Source: JAEUMD01 sp044222395
GTDB lineage: Bacteria; Pseudomonadota; Alphaproteobacteria; Rhizobiales; Hyphomicrobiaceae
Assembly (NCBI GenBank): GCA_044222395.1
Contig: JBGANK010000011.1
Coordinates: 1-64,000 of the forward strand
Direction: 5' to 3'
Length of the DNA stretch: 64,000 nucleotides
In this document: in pieces, positions 55,736-64,000 of the stretch
How positions within the stretch are numbered: the stretch's first letter is position 1
How the letters are laid out: the number at the start of each line of letters is the position of its first letter
Position numbers and translations under genes: made by a program
Notes under the pieces: model-generated
Database searches by the model: none
What the model was told of the DNA's origin: nothing
The model's input: only the letters and a program-made list of their open reading frames with translations

Positions 55736-57567
55736 TCACCGCACGATGCTGCCGCGTCGCACGATGCGCGGGAACTCGTCACCGCTCAGCTCGTCACTCG
55801 ATCCGAAGCGCCCGGCAGGCGTCGTCGGCGTACCTTGCTGCGCATTGGCCTGCGGCGTCTGCGCCTGCGCGTTCCACCAGCGCTCCCCGCCCAGTGCCGC
55901 GCCTTCCGTTCCGGTGGCCTGCACTTGCTGATAGACCTGCTGCGTCCGCTCCGGTGCCCGCTGTTGTGGTGCAGGCGTGCCCGCGAACCAAGCGTCGATC
56001 AGGTCGAGTTCGTCTGCCGAAAGCGTCAGACCCTGGCTTCGGCAGCGTGCCACCACGAAGTTGCGGAACCGGCCGGCAAACAGCTTCGACGAAGCACCTT
56101 GATCGAACCACGGATCCGTCTCGCTGATCACATCGAGCACGAAGCGGACGTCGTCGCGCCGCGTATCGACACCGACTTCAGCCGCGCGCCGAGCGATGTT
56201 GGTTAGCGTCTGCTGGCCATTGAGCCCGTTCTCGTTGATCTCCAGTGCCATGACGTCGAATAGCGAGCGGTACTCGGGCGGCGACAGCGGCGGCGCTTGG
56301 CAGCAACGGCACGCTCCGGCGCTCGCGCTGGATGCTGCTGACGCGACTCGCCGGTGGTCTGCGGCACGGGCGGATTGAGATAGGCGGCCGCCTGCGTCTG
56401 CCGCTCGGGCAGCGAATGGGGAATGCCACCGGGCTGCTGCTGCGGGGTCAACGGTTCCGCACGCTTCTCGATCGGCGGCTCCAGTCTCGGCTCGCGGCGC
56501 ACCTCGATCTGCTCGCGCTGTTCCACGGCCGGTCGGCGCGTGCGGATCTCAATGCGTGGCGAAGCGGCAGGTTCAGCCCGTGGTACGGCGGTAGCCTCGA
56601 GCCGCGGCTCGATCCTTGCCTCCGGCGTACGCGATTGCATCAGGGCGGGAGTGGGCTCTGCCGGCTGTGCGATCTGCCGGCTGGCATCGAACACGAAGTA
56701 GGGCGGTTGCTCGTTGAGCGCCAGATCCTCCGGCAGCCCTTTCAGCAGCAGATCGCGGAAGCTTCCGATGCCACCCCATCCGGTGCCAACGGTACGCTCG
56801 TGACCGATGTTGCGCACCGCGCGATCGGCAAGCGCCTCCAGCGGTACCGGCTGACCAGCAGAACGGACGGCCGTGATCACTTCCTTGATGATGTCGCGGC
56901 GCACCTGATCGAGGTCGGCTGATGCCGGCAAAGCGGCCTGCGCCGAAATCGCCGCGTTGTCCTCCGCCTCGCCGCGCGTACGGCCCTCGAGCAGCACCGC
57001 GATGAGATCTGATTCGCGCACCTCTCCGTCGCTGATCGCCGTATAGGGGGCGGCCGTGTAGTCGTTCGCAAAAATGACCGTGCGCCGGGCGTGCGCGCGC
57101 AGACGGTGCAGGAGCGGCGTGAAGTCCGCATCTCCCGACAGGATGATGAACTCGTCGAAATAGGTGTCGTGGTTGAGGTAATCGCGCACGTCCATGACCA
57201 TTCGGATGTCGGACGAGTTCTTCAGCTGTGCGGTGAGCGGCGGGCAATCGACCACCTCGAACCCGGCGCGCAGGAAGTGATGGCGCACGAACGGGAACGA
57301 GTTCATGTCGGTCGAATTGTCATTCGAATTGCGGCGCGGCACGGGGTTGCCGTAGCAGCGGTTCATGACGATCCGGCGCGGAATGTCGAGATCGGGGCCG
57401 TTCGTCGGCGTGATCAGGCGTCCGCGCACAAGTTCGCCAAGCCACAAGGGCGCGTCCTTGGCAAAGCGCTTGGCCGCCTCCTCACTCTTGCGCTTGAGCG
57501 ACAAGTAGATGTTGTCGTAGTCGACGAACACCGTGCTCAAGATCGCGCCCGGCTGCTCACGCTTCAT
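55736..57567 (-). pseudogene. NYN-domain/OST-HTH (LOTUS)-like protein, split by a frameshift
   Basis: From ATG at 57567 (MKREQPGAILSTVFVDYDNIYLSLK): a NYN/PIN-like nuclease domain (about residues 10-195) with D in VDYDNI, NSSDIRMVMDV and FIILSGDADFTPLLHRL; an OST-HTH/LOTUS-like domain (about 220-300: DIIKEVITAVRSAGQPVPLEALADRAVRNIGHE..GWGGIGSFRDLLLKGL); then a Pro/Arg/Glu-rich linker. Near 56290 the frame must lose one base (GCC repeat) to continue as PPLSPPEYRSLFDVMALEINENGLNGQQTLTNIARRA, a second helical domain to 55736. Without correction the first frame ends at 56203 in an Arg/Ser-rich tail. Such proteins are RNA-directed, but the target is unknown. Confidence 0.78.
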
Positions 57568-57889
57568 GCTGGATTGCCCCCCGAATTCACCCGCATCTAA
57601 GAAATCCCATCTCAGTTTTCTGCGAGTCGCGTTGGTGCGGCAAGTGAAGCTGGGTGCGCGACGGTGGGGAACGCCCGTTTATCCGCGTTTTCAACAGATT
57701 GGTTAGGCTCACGAATGGGGAAACGAAGTGGAAAACCTGCGGCTGACGCAACACCTGTGTCGCCTCGGCACCATCTTTTTGAGCACCCACGGCGCTGCAA
57801 GCACGGTGCTTCGTCAGACGGATATGCTCGCGGACGGTGTCCGCGCCGGTTGCGGGTGATGCCTGCGAGCCGCAGATCGAGCGTCCGCA
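57568..57889. other. Spacer between DUF985 gene and NYN gene
   Basis: 322 bp with no supported gene; it should hold the promoter of the minus-strand NYN gene. No repeat or RNA gene was recognised. Confidence 0.35.
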
Positions 57890-58333
57890 TCAAGGCGACC
57901 AGCCGATTGGTGCCATAGTAAAGCCAGAAAACTGGAATCCTGGCGCCACGGTGCATCCCACCAGCGTCCAATTTCCCAGGCTCACCGCCTGTTGCCAGTG
58001 CCCGCAGGGCACGATCGCCTGCGGGCGCTCGCCGCCGCCGAGGTCACTGCCCAGCTGCGAGGTGGAAATGCTGCCCCCGTCGGGCTTGGCGATGCTGAGC
58101 GCCAGCGATGCCCCGGCGTACCAGTGCCAGATCTCGATGGCGTCGATTCGGTGCCATCGCGACACGATTCCCTTCGGCAGCAGGAAGTAGATGGCCGTCG
58201 AGAAGGCCCGCTGACTGTCGGCGACAAGCGCGCCGTCCCGGAATGTCTCGCGGTAAAATCCGCCTTCCGGATGCGGCGCGAGGTCGAGCAGACCGACGAC
58301 TTCGTCAGCCGTCATATCGCGGGGCAAGCGCAT
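57890..58333 (-). CDS. Cupin family protein (DUF985)
   Basis: 147-aa small cupin: MTADEVVGLLDLAPHPEGGFYRETFRD, AFSTAIYFLLPKGIVSRWHRIDAIEIWHWYAGASLALSI (metal-ligand type His) and WQQAVSLGNWTLVGCTVAPGFQFSGFTM all match the DUF985 family. Function unknown. The ATG at 58333 is 2 bases from the gloB stop; the upstream frame overlaps gloB. It is coupled to gloB. Confidence 0.9.
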   Translation of the reverse strand: MRLPRDMTADEVVGLLDLAPHPEGGFYRETFRDGALVADSQRAFSTAIYFLLPKGIVSRWHRIDAIEIWHWYAGASLALSIAKPDGGSISTSQLGSDLGGGERPQAIVPCGHWQQAVSLGNWTLVGCTVAPGFQFSGFTMAPIGWSP

Positions 58334-58335
58334 CC

Positions 58336-59106
58336 TCAGCTCCGGTTCTTGCGCTCGCGAATTTCCGCGAATACCTGCCAGTGGGGCGCCCCTGCCATGT
58401 TGAGCCGCTCCTTGATTGTCGAGACGTGTGCTCTGAGGAACGGATTTGTTGCGAGTTCCGCGGCAATCGTGGTGGGCACCGTCGGCTTGCCTTGAGCCCG
58501 CAGCGCCGCCACTTCCGCCACGCGCTGCTGCAACGCCTTGTTGTCGGGCTCGATGGTGAGCGCGAAGCGGCCGTTTGCGGCGGTGTACTCGTGACCGCAA
58601 TAGACCATCGTGTCGCCGGGCAGCGCCGCCAGTTTCAGCAGCGAGGCATACATCATCTCCGGCGTGCCCTCGAAAACGCGCCCGCAGCCCATTGCAAACA
58701 GCGTATCGCCCGCAAACGCGACACGGGATTCGGGGACGTGGAAGGTGATGTGTCCAAGCGTGTGCCCGGGCGTTTCGATCACTTGCACTATGAACTTGCC
58801 CAGTTCGAATGCGTCGCCTTCGCCGACGGCTTGATCGAGCCCCGGAACCTTCTTCGCCTCTCCTTTCGGTCCAACGACACGGCACCCGGTCGCCGACTTC
58901 AGCTCCAAGATCCCGCCGGTATGGTCATGATGATGATGCGTGACGAGAATGTGTGAAAGCCGCCAACCCTTATCCTTCAGCGCGGCGGCAACGTCTTCGG
59001 CATCGGGCGCATCGATCGACGCCGTCGCTCCGGACACCGGATCGTGGACCAGCACACCATAGTTGTCGTCGAGGCAGGCAAACAGGTGGATGTCGAGGCT
59101 CGCCAT
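58336..59106 (-). CDS. gloB: Hydroxyacylglutathione hydrolase (glyoxalase II)
   Basis: 256-aa metallo-beta-lactamase enzyme hydrolysing S-lactoylglutathione in methylglyoxal detoxification. Metal site THHHHDHTGG, with ETPGHTLGHI, FAGDTLFAMGCGRVFEGT and VYCGHEYT. The C-terminal substrate domain (TTIAAELATNPFLRA) is complete. The ATG at 59106 (MASLDIHLFACLDDNYGVLV) fits the family; 59148 would add 14 unmatched residues. Confidence 0.96.
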   Translation of the reverse strand: MASLDIHLFACLDDNYGVLVHDPVSGATASIDAPDAEDVAAALKDKGWRLSHILVTHHHHDHTGGILELKSATGCRVVGPKGEAKKVPGLDQAVGEGDAFELGKFIVQVIETPGHTLGHITFHVPESRVAFAGDTLFAMGCGRVFEGTPEMMYASLLKLAALPGDTMVYCGHEYTAANGRFALTIEPDNKALQQRVAEVAALRAQGKPTVPTTIAAELATNPFLRAHVSTIKERLNMAGAPHWQVFAEIRERKNRS

Positions 59107-59384
59107 GTCGTCCTTCCGCGGATTTTGCTTCAGTGTCAGCGTCCGCAATCAGCTTGGCCATTGCTGCTGCAACGTAGGTGTTCTGGCGCATCGGTGCCGT
59201 CCTGTCGACCCCGTCCCGAAAGTCTCCATATCGCGCCAGACGGACTGCCACAGGTCGCGCTTCCGCCATGCTGGCGCATCGGCTGCAGTCTCGACTTGTT
59301 CCCGCCGCGCCTCATTAAGCCTTGAATCACGTGCAACGGCACCTAGGCTTGCGCGCAGCACAAAAATTCAATTGAGTGCAGCGC

Positions 59385-60101
59385 ATGCACCATGACGTCA
59401 TCGAGATTCGAGATTTCTACGCGACCCCTCTCGGGCATGTCGTGCGCAGAACGCTTATGGGGCACATTCGTCGCCGTTGGGCTTCCGTCAAGGGTGAAAG
59501 CCTGGTGGGACTGGGGTTTGCGACACCTTACCTGGCGGGCATGAGACGCGAGGCGAGCCGCGTCGCTGCATTGATGCCGGCCGCGCAGGGCGCGCTTGTG
59601 TGGCCCCGCGACGGCGGCGTGCTGACCGCACTGACCGAGGACGACAGGCTGCCCTTGCCGGATGCCTGCGTTGACAAGCTGCTCGCGGTCCACTGTCTCG
59701 AGCGAGCCGAGCGCGTGCGCCCTCTGCTGCGCGAGATGTGGCGCGTGCTGGCGCCTCAGGGCAGCCTGATCGTCATCGTCCCCAATCGTCGTGGCGTGTG
59801 GGCGCGCCTCGACACTACGCCGTTCGGCCAGGGTCAGCCCTACAGCCGCCGTCAGCTCGAGCGGCTGCTGGAACAATCGCTTCTCACTCCCGTCGACTGG
59901 ACGTCGGCGCTCTTCGTGCCACCATTCGACCGGCGCCTGCTGATCCGCTCCGCGCGCGTCGTCGAGCGCGTCGGCCGTCGCGTGTCGCCGGGTTTTGCCG
60001 GCGTCGTCATCGTCGAGGCGAAGAAGGATGTGGTGGCGTTGATCGGCAAAGTGGCCCGCGCACCCGTCATCGGTGATCTGGTCGCGGCACCGCGCCGTTG
60101 A
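59385..60101 (+). CDS. Class I SAM-dependent methyltransferase
   Basis: 238-aa protein of the UbiE/methyltransferase-11 type: a degenerate SAM motif GFATPYLAG in place of GxGxG, then DDRLPLPDACVDKLLAVHCLERAERVRPLLREMWRVLAPQGSLIVIVPNR. The substrate is unknown. ATG at 59385 is used; a GTG at 59376 is an alternative. It is divergent from gloB, a pairing seen in several alphaproteobacteria. Confidence 0.85.
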   Translation: MHHDVIEIRDFYATPLGHVVRRTLMGHIRRRWASVKGESLVGLGFATPYLAGMRREASRVAALMPAAQGALVWPRDGGVLTALTEDDRLPLPDACVDKLLAVHCLERAERVRPLLREMWRVLAPQGSLIVIVPNRRGVWARLDTTPFGQGQPYSRRQLERLLEQSLLTPVDWTSALFVPPFDRRLLIRSARVVERVGRRVSPGFAGVVIVEAKKDVVALIGKVARAPVIGDLVAAPRR

Positions 60102-60369
60102 GGATTGGCTGCCGAAGGGTGATGCGTCTCCAACGATCGGGCGCAGGTTTCCGGCATGGCGCATCGTCGAATTCACGTTGCGGTGCGAAGGTTCCCCGTG
60201 GTCTGCGTGCGTCAGGAGCCCCCCGGACATTGGCGCAGGAAGGCCACAGTTTGGGGCAAGGGTGTCGAAAAGTGCCTTGCCAAACTTGTAAGGTTGCCAC
60301 CGGCCCGGCTATTTGATCCTCAGGCAAAGGCGCGACTACTGCGCCGCGACGACACCTCGAGGGATCCGC

Positions 60370-61254
60370 ATGAGACGCTCCATAGTCATGCTGACGGTTC
60401 TGGCCGCTGCAGCTGCGCTCGCTCCAGCACCAGTGTCGGCCCAGGGCTGGACCTCGTCCGGGCCATCCTTCGCAAGCGACACCCAGCGTACTGCGGAGCA
60501 GGAGGAAGCCGCGCGCGCCGAGCGCCGCAAGAATTATCCCCCGACCGTCTATCCGAAATTCATGCAAGGCGGCGAGCGCCCCGACATCGCACCGGCCGCG
60601 CCGCCGACCGTCTACTTCGACAGGCAAGAAGAGCCGGGCTCGATCATCATCGATACCCAGGAGCGCAAGCTCTATTACGTGCTGCCGGGCAAGAAGGCCT
60701 ATCAGTATCCGATTTCGGTTGGCCGCGAAGGCTTCACCTGGAGCGGCACGGAGCGCATCAGCCGCATCGCCTCGTGGCCGTCTTGGACGCCGCCGCCGGA
60801 GATGCACAAGCGCATTGCCGGTTTGCCGCAGACGGTGACGGGCGGTATGAAGAACCCGCAGGGAGCACGCGCGCTTTATCTCGGCAACACCGTCTACCGC
60901 ATCCACGGCACCAACAACGACCGCACCGTCGGCCGCGCCAACTCGTCGGGCTGCTTCCGCTTGAGGAACGAGCATGTCGTGCATCTTGCATCGATCGCCA
61001 AGGTCGGCACCAAGGTGAAGGTGATGCAGGCCTATGCTGGCAACGTCAGCGAGAGCATGCCACTGACATCGCTGTTCGACATCTTCGGCGACAGCGACGA
61101 TCCTGCCGCCAAGACCGCGAAGAGCAAGAGCAAGAAGGCGGCAGCGAAGAAGCCCGCCGCCAAGAAGCCCGCTGTCGCGATCAAGCCAACCGCGAGCGAG
61201 CCTGTCGCCAACGCATCGACCGAACCGTCCGCCAAGAAAGCCGCAGCGGAGTAG
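60370..61254 (+). CDS. L,D-transpeptidase (YkuD family)
   Basis: 294-aa exported enzyme forming 3-3 or lipoprotein crosslinks in peptidoglycan. A signal peptide (residues 1-25, cleavage after VSA), then the YkuD domain (about 90-215): SIIIDTQERKLYYVLPGKKAYQYPISVG and the catalytic YRIHGTNNDRTVGRANSSGCFRLRNEHV with the active Cys. The C-terminus is a Lys/Ala/Pro-rich tail (KSKSKKAAAKKPAAKKP). The ATG at 60370 starts the signal peptide. Confidence 0.94.
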   Translation: MRRSIVMLTVLAAAAALAPAPVSAQGWTSSGPSFASDTQRTAEQEEAARAERRKNYPPTVYPKFMQGGERPDIAPAAPPTVYFDRQEEPGSIIIDTQERKLYYVLPGKKAYQYPISVGREGFTWSGTERISRIASWPSWTPPPEMHKRIAGLPQTVTGGMKNPQGARALYLGNTVYRIHGTNNDRTVGRANSSGCFRLRNEHVVHLASIAKVGTKVKVMQAYAGNVSESMPLTSLFDIFGDSDDPAAKTAKSKSKKAAAKKPAAKKPAVAIKPTASEPVANASTEPSAKKAAAE

Positions 61255-61304
61255 GGGGCGTCGAAGCGCGTTTTGCGGGTACTCGTGCCAGGGTGCGACG
61301 AGTT

Positions 61305-61466
61305 CTAGAGGCTTTCAGAATTGGGCGGCAGCGCCACGACCCTTTTCGTCATGGCCGTGCTTGACACGGCCATCCAGGTCTAATGCATAAAGCGCCCGTG
61401 TTTCTGGATGGCCGGATCAAGTCCCGCCATGGAGTGATGTTTCCGTCAACTCCTGAATCGCTCTAG
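61305..61466. repeat. Dispersed intergenic repeat, family A copy 2
   Basis: 162 bp bounded by CTAGAG (61305) and CTCTAG (61461-61466), clearly similar to 20755-20904. The ends form a longer imperfect inverted repeat (CTAGAGGCTTTCAGAATTGG against CTAGAGCGATTCAGGAGTTG read inward). An internal ATGGCCGTG..GACACGGCCAT hairpin is conserved. Confidence 0.85.
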
Positions 61467-61888
61467 CAGGCGTGTCTAGGCTTCCGCCTCCGCGTGAATG
61501 ACGTTCTGGGATGCGGCCACGTCGGCTTCACCCTCGATCGTCATCCCGGGCTTGGCCCGGGATCCATGCAAGTCGCCACGCATGCAACGCAAGATCTGAG
61601 AGCCGCCGCTGCAGCACGCTCGATCAATCCGACAGGTGTTGGAAAAGAAGAATCTTGTGTGGGTCCGGCCTGCGCCGGGATGACGAAGCGACCCCCTCGC
61701 GCGACATCAATCCGCAGCGGCTGTTGGGCTGACGCCGCCGGTTTGGCAGGCGAGCCGAGGCGCTGATCCCCTCGAGCGTCGAGGCGGAAACACCTCGATA
61801 CCAGTTCGCAATCCGCGTCATCGTCTTGGGTAGCCGACGCGCCACGTGCGGCGGCGGTCGACACGACGCCATTGCACACCGCGTCGTC
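61467..61888. other. Non-coding DNA between repeat elements
   Basis: About 420 bp without a supported gene. Short open frames on both strands (about 90-110 codons) lack ribosome binding sites and have unlike-protein composition. It includes GTGGGTCCGGCCTGCGCCGG, ending in a hairpin-forming stretch. Confidence 0.35.
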
Positions 61889-62016
61889 CTAGAGCCCGAT
61901 CGGCCAAGATGGAACCACTTCTGGTTCCGGCGCAGGCGTGATTGAGACCCTCAAACAAGGGCTAAGAGCAGGCCAAATCGGGCGGTGTGATTCCATCAAG
62001 ATCGGACCTGCTCTAG
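61889..62016. repeat. CTAG-bounded palindromic element, family C
   Basis: 128 bp bounded by CTAGAGC (61889-61895) and GCTCTAG (62010-62016), like the family B element at 49674. The arms form a longer imperfect inverted repeat (CCGATCGG..AAGATGGAA against TTCCATCAAGATCGG). Inside is AACCACTTCTGGTT..GGCGTG at 61913, the same core found at 62255 and 62431. Confidence 0.75.
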
Positions 62017-62183
62017 CGCGACTGGCAGCGCGGTCGCGCGGCCACGCCATCGGCGCAGAGCCCGCCAGCGAATACGAGACGCCCCGCCTTGCTATCAAGA
62101 CCTCGATCGCATGGGGTGCAACCCCTTCAGGTTCCAGCGAAGAAATAAATCAGAATCGCAATCGAAACCCTGAACAGCCTGAA

Positions 62184-62536
62184 ATTAAACCGCTTTGCGT
62201 TGCGGTGGAGGCGTGAATCAGAGACGCAAATACAAGCTGAATTGCCAGAAACAAAACCACTTCTGGTTGCGGCTACGGCTGTGGTCGAACTCTCGATCAA
62301 GGATTTGCTGCATCTCCAGCCGAAGCGTGGCGCGGTTGAGCGTGAAAAACATTCTCAAAACAGAAAACCAGGTCGTGTTCATGTTTTCACGAAGCGCGGA
62401 CACGACCGCAAGTCTGATATTTTTGAATTGAACCACTTCTGGTTGCGACGAAGGCGTGGATCAGACTCTCAATCAAAGACTTGGAACCGGCCGCCGTGGC
62501 AGAGCCGGTTCTAGCGAGATTGAATCTGTTCTAGTA
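62184..62536. repeat. Cluster of degenerate repeat units and a hairpin
   Basis: Three further copies of a core resembling AACCACTTCTGGTTGCG-N5-GGCGTG-ATCAGA start near 62188 (most divergent), 62255 and 62431, followed by TC(G/A)ATCAA. The DNA is more AT-rich than the rest of the window. A perfect 8-bp hairpin GAACCGGC / GCCGGTTC is at 62484-62511, next to two TTCTAG sites. No gene is supported; 62017-62183 holds nothing recognised. Confidence 0.65.
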
Positions 62537-62614
62537 CAGGCATCAAAGTCGCACTTGATTTCACGCAGTTCCAACCTGCGTCCCGCGCCGCCGATTGCTT
62601 GGCGTCCGCAAGCC

Positions 62615-63286
62615 TCAGCGGCGCACGGGCTCGATGGCACTGCCTGCCCCTGTGACTTCGGCGGCCAATTGGTCGGCCGATGCGAAGCCGTCGATCCGCA
62701 CCCAGGACTCGCCGGCAGCTCTGCGGAAGAACACCGCGACGGGGTGAGCCATCTTGTCGCCGAGGTAGACGTCGAAGGCCTTCTGCGCAGCAATGCTCTG
62801 GTCGTGAGTTCCGGTCAGGAACCGCCAGTCTTTACCCTTGCGGAAACTCTCAGCGTAGTACTTCAGCTGTTCCGGCGTGTCGTACTCGGGGTCGATCGAG
62901 ATCGAAACGAGACGCGCTTTCACGCGCTGCTCCGACAGCGATTGCTCGAGTTCGGAGAACGTCTGGGTCATGATCGGGCAGACGCTCGGGCAGCTCGTGA
63001 AGATGAAGTTCACGAACACCGGGTCCGGCTGGTCGAGGTGCGCGGCAAGGTCCACGCGATTGTTTTCACTGTCGATTAGGTTGAGCGCCGGTACTGCCAC
63101 CCGCACACCTGAGCGCCGCCGGATCTGATTGGCGTCAGCCGCCATTGGCGCTGCAGACGAAGCGGCTGCCGGATCTCCGCCGGCTACCTGCTTCGATGCC
63201 GCTTGCGCGGAGGGGCACCCCCGAACAGCTGATACGGCAAGCACTATGAACAAAAAACACGCCAACGGAAAATGCATGTTCGCCAA
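62615..63286 (-). CDS. SCO1/SenC-type copper chaperone
   Basis: 223-aa exported protein with a signal peptide (residues 1-29) and a thioredoxin-like SCO domain: FVNFIFTSCPSVCPIMTQTFSEL with the copper-binding CxxxC, ISIDPEYDTPEQLKYY, and the distal metal His in GDKMAHPVAVFF. SCO proteins deliver copper to CuA or other copper enzymes. It is divergent from a multicopper oxidase and has a FNR/NNR-like box about 86 bp upstream. Confidence 0.92.
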   Translation of the reverse strand: MANMHFPLACFLFIVLAVSAVRGCPSAQAASKQVAGGDPAAASSAAPMAADANQIRRRSGVRVAVPALNLIDSENNRVDLAAHLDQPDPVFVNFIFTSCPSVCPIMTQTFSELEQSLSEQRVKARLVSISIDPEYDTPEQLKYYAESFRKGKDWRFLTGTHDQSIAAQKAFDVYLGDKMAHPVAVFFRRAAGESWVRIDGFASADQLAAEVTGAGSAIEPVRR

Positions 63287-63365
63287 CCTCGCTCGTCGTG
63301 AAAATGGAAAGGATCGGAATTCAGGATCGTGCGCGAAAACCTAAACCGAGTGGTTCGACCAACAT

Positions 63366-63379
63366 TTAACTTGAGTCAA
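63366..63379. promoter_or_regulatory. FNR/NNR-type box between SCO and multicopper oxidase genes
   Basis: TTAAC-TTGA-GTCAA has the same two half-sites, in the same order and spacing, as the nirS box TTAAC-AAAA-GTCAA. It is about 86 bp before the SCO ATG and 181 bp before the oxidase ATG. It links this pair to the denitrification regulator by inference. Confidence 0.55.
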
Positions 63380-63553
63380 AGAATAGCTTCCTCCATTCTG
63401 GCAGAACAGGTGCTGATTTTTATGCGCAAAGGTGCCGCGCATTTTTCATTCGACGTGCGGGACGATTGCACTCACGGACGGGACCACGCGATTGAGCGTG
63501 GACGGCCGATCGTCTTGGTTGAATTGTAGTTTGCTTTATTTGGGAGAGTTTCC

Positions 63554-64000
63554 ATGCGTAACCTGTATTCTCGACGCGCGTTCATCAGGAACGCGGCGGT
63601 GGTCGGTGCTGGATCGGCCGTTGCCTCGTCTATCGGCGGCACAGGAGCCCTCGCCCAGTTCATCCGGTTGCGGCCCAATGCGCGCCTTCCAGCGCAGCCG
63701 CTCAATCCGGCGCTGGTCGCCAAGTTCGTCAACAGGCTCGTCAACCCGCTCGGTGACGCCCCGCTGACCGTCGTCAAGGCGGTGCCCGGGGCAACGGAAG
63801 TCACGGCGACCCTCAAGATCCAGCAGGCAAGTCAATCGCTGGGGTTGCGCGTTGGCTTTTTCGGTCTGTTGCAACTGCCAAAAACCACGGTCTGGGGCTA
63901 TAACCTGACCACGCCACCTGCTCCAGGGACGGCGACCATCGTCAACCCTGGCACGACCGCCACCTATCCCGGCCCGACGTTCGTCATGCAGCGCGACGTC
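63554..64000 (+). CDS. Tat-exported multicopper oxidase (3' end cut by window edge)
   Basis: 149 codons are present, still open at the window end. It begins MRNLYSRRAFIRNAAVVGAG, a Tat signal (SRRAFIR). The following N-terminal cupredoxin has TTVWGYN and TATYPGPTFVMQRDV, the opening pattern of multicopper oxidases such as CotA or bilirubin oxidase. The copper-binding His clusters would lie beyond the window. GGGAGAG precedes the ATG. Divergent from the SCO chaperone. Confidence 0.8.
   Translation, partial: MRNLYSRRAFIRNAAVVGAGSAVASSIGGTGALAQFIRLRPNARLPAQPLNPALVAKFVNRLVNPLGDAPLTVVKAVPGATEVTATLKIQQASQSLGLRVGFFGLLQLPKTTVWGYNLTTPPAPGTATIVNPGTTATYPGPTFVMQRDV

Noticed and set aside
61889..62536. 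Possible CRISPR-like array in the repeat block
   Set aside because: Unit spacing is irregular, copies are degenerate, there are no uniform spacers and no cas genes.

Overview
The window looks like chromosomal DNA from a high-GC alphaproteobacterium, most likely Hyphomicrobiales (Rhizobiales, Hyphomicrobiaceae-like). The pointers are the rpoN-hpf-ptsN cluster with lptB and an lptC/lptA gene, an NrnC-type nanoRNase, an Omp25/31-type porin, PhaR-regulated polyhydroxybutyrate genes and a complete cytochrome cd1 denitrification cluster. This assignment is inferred from gene content; there is no 16S gene in the window. No tRNA, rRNA, CRISPR array, transposase or phage gene was seen.

Layout. 1-15960 is a denitrification island: norC-norB-norQ and nnrS on the minus strand, and on the plus strand nirS, a NirT-type multihaem cytochrome fused to an ethylbenzene-dehydrogenase-like domain, a cupredoxin, then nirE-C-F-DL-G-H-J-N for haem d1, mostly joined by ATGA overlaps. 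A DNR/NnrR-like Crp/Fnr regulator and a TSUP transporter follow (16082-17703). 14-bp FNR/NNR-like boxes lie upstream of norC, nirS/nnrS and, more weakly, nirE. A fourth box lies far away at 63366 between a SCO-like copper chaperone and a multicopper oxidase. 18250-25452 holds cold-shock protein, IF-1, a degenerate L,D-transpeptidase-like protein, a frameshifted coiled-coil gene, an SDR protein, queG and a GST. 25747-34438 is envelope and sigma-54 biology: uppP, then the minus-strand series nrnC, an lptC-lptA fusion, lptB, rpoN, hpf, ptsN. 34730-38113 is one very large orphan membrane/coiled-coil protein. 38480-43806 has a non-canonical thiolase, zur-znuC-znuB (no znuA) and ispG. 43957-50364 has a porin-like protein, a sodium:solute symporter, a prenyl synthase, an mtgA with a very long N-terminal extension, rpmF and a small membrane protein. 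50623-55632 is a split degenerate-GGDEF/EAL gene followed by phaR, phaA, phaB. 55736-61254 has a split NYN/LOTUS-like gene, a DUF985 cupin, gloB, a methyltransferase and an L,D-transpeptidase. 61255-62614 is non-coding and full of repeats; the window ends with the SCO gene and the 5' part of a Tat-exported multicopper oxidase.

How it fits together. NirS reduces nitrite to NO, NorBC reduces NO to N2O, NorQ activates NorBC, NirE/DL/G/H/J/F/N build haem d1, and the NirT fusion and cupredoxin are candidate electron carriers. Shared boxes suggest one NO/oxygen-responsive regulator controls the set and possibly the distant copper genes. Three genes are broken by apparent single-base losses (four sites), all in GC-rich short repeats, which may be base-calling errors rather than decay. 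Several intergenic spacers carry small elements bounded by CTAGAG/CTCTAG.
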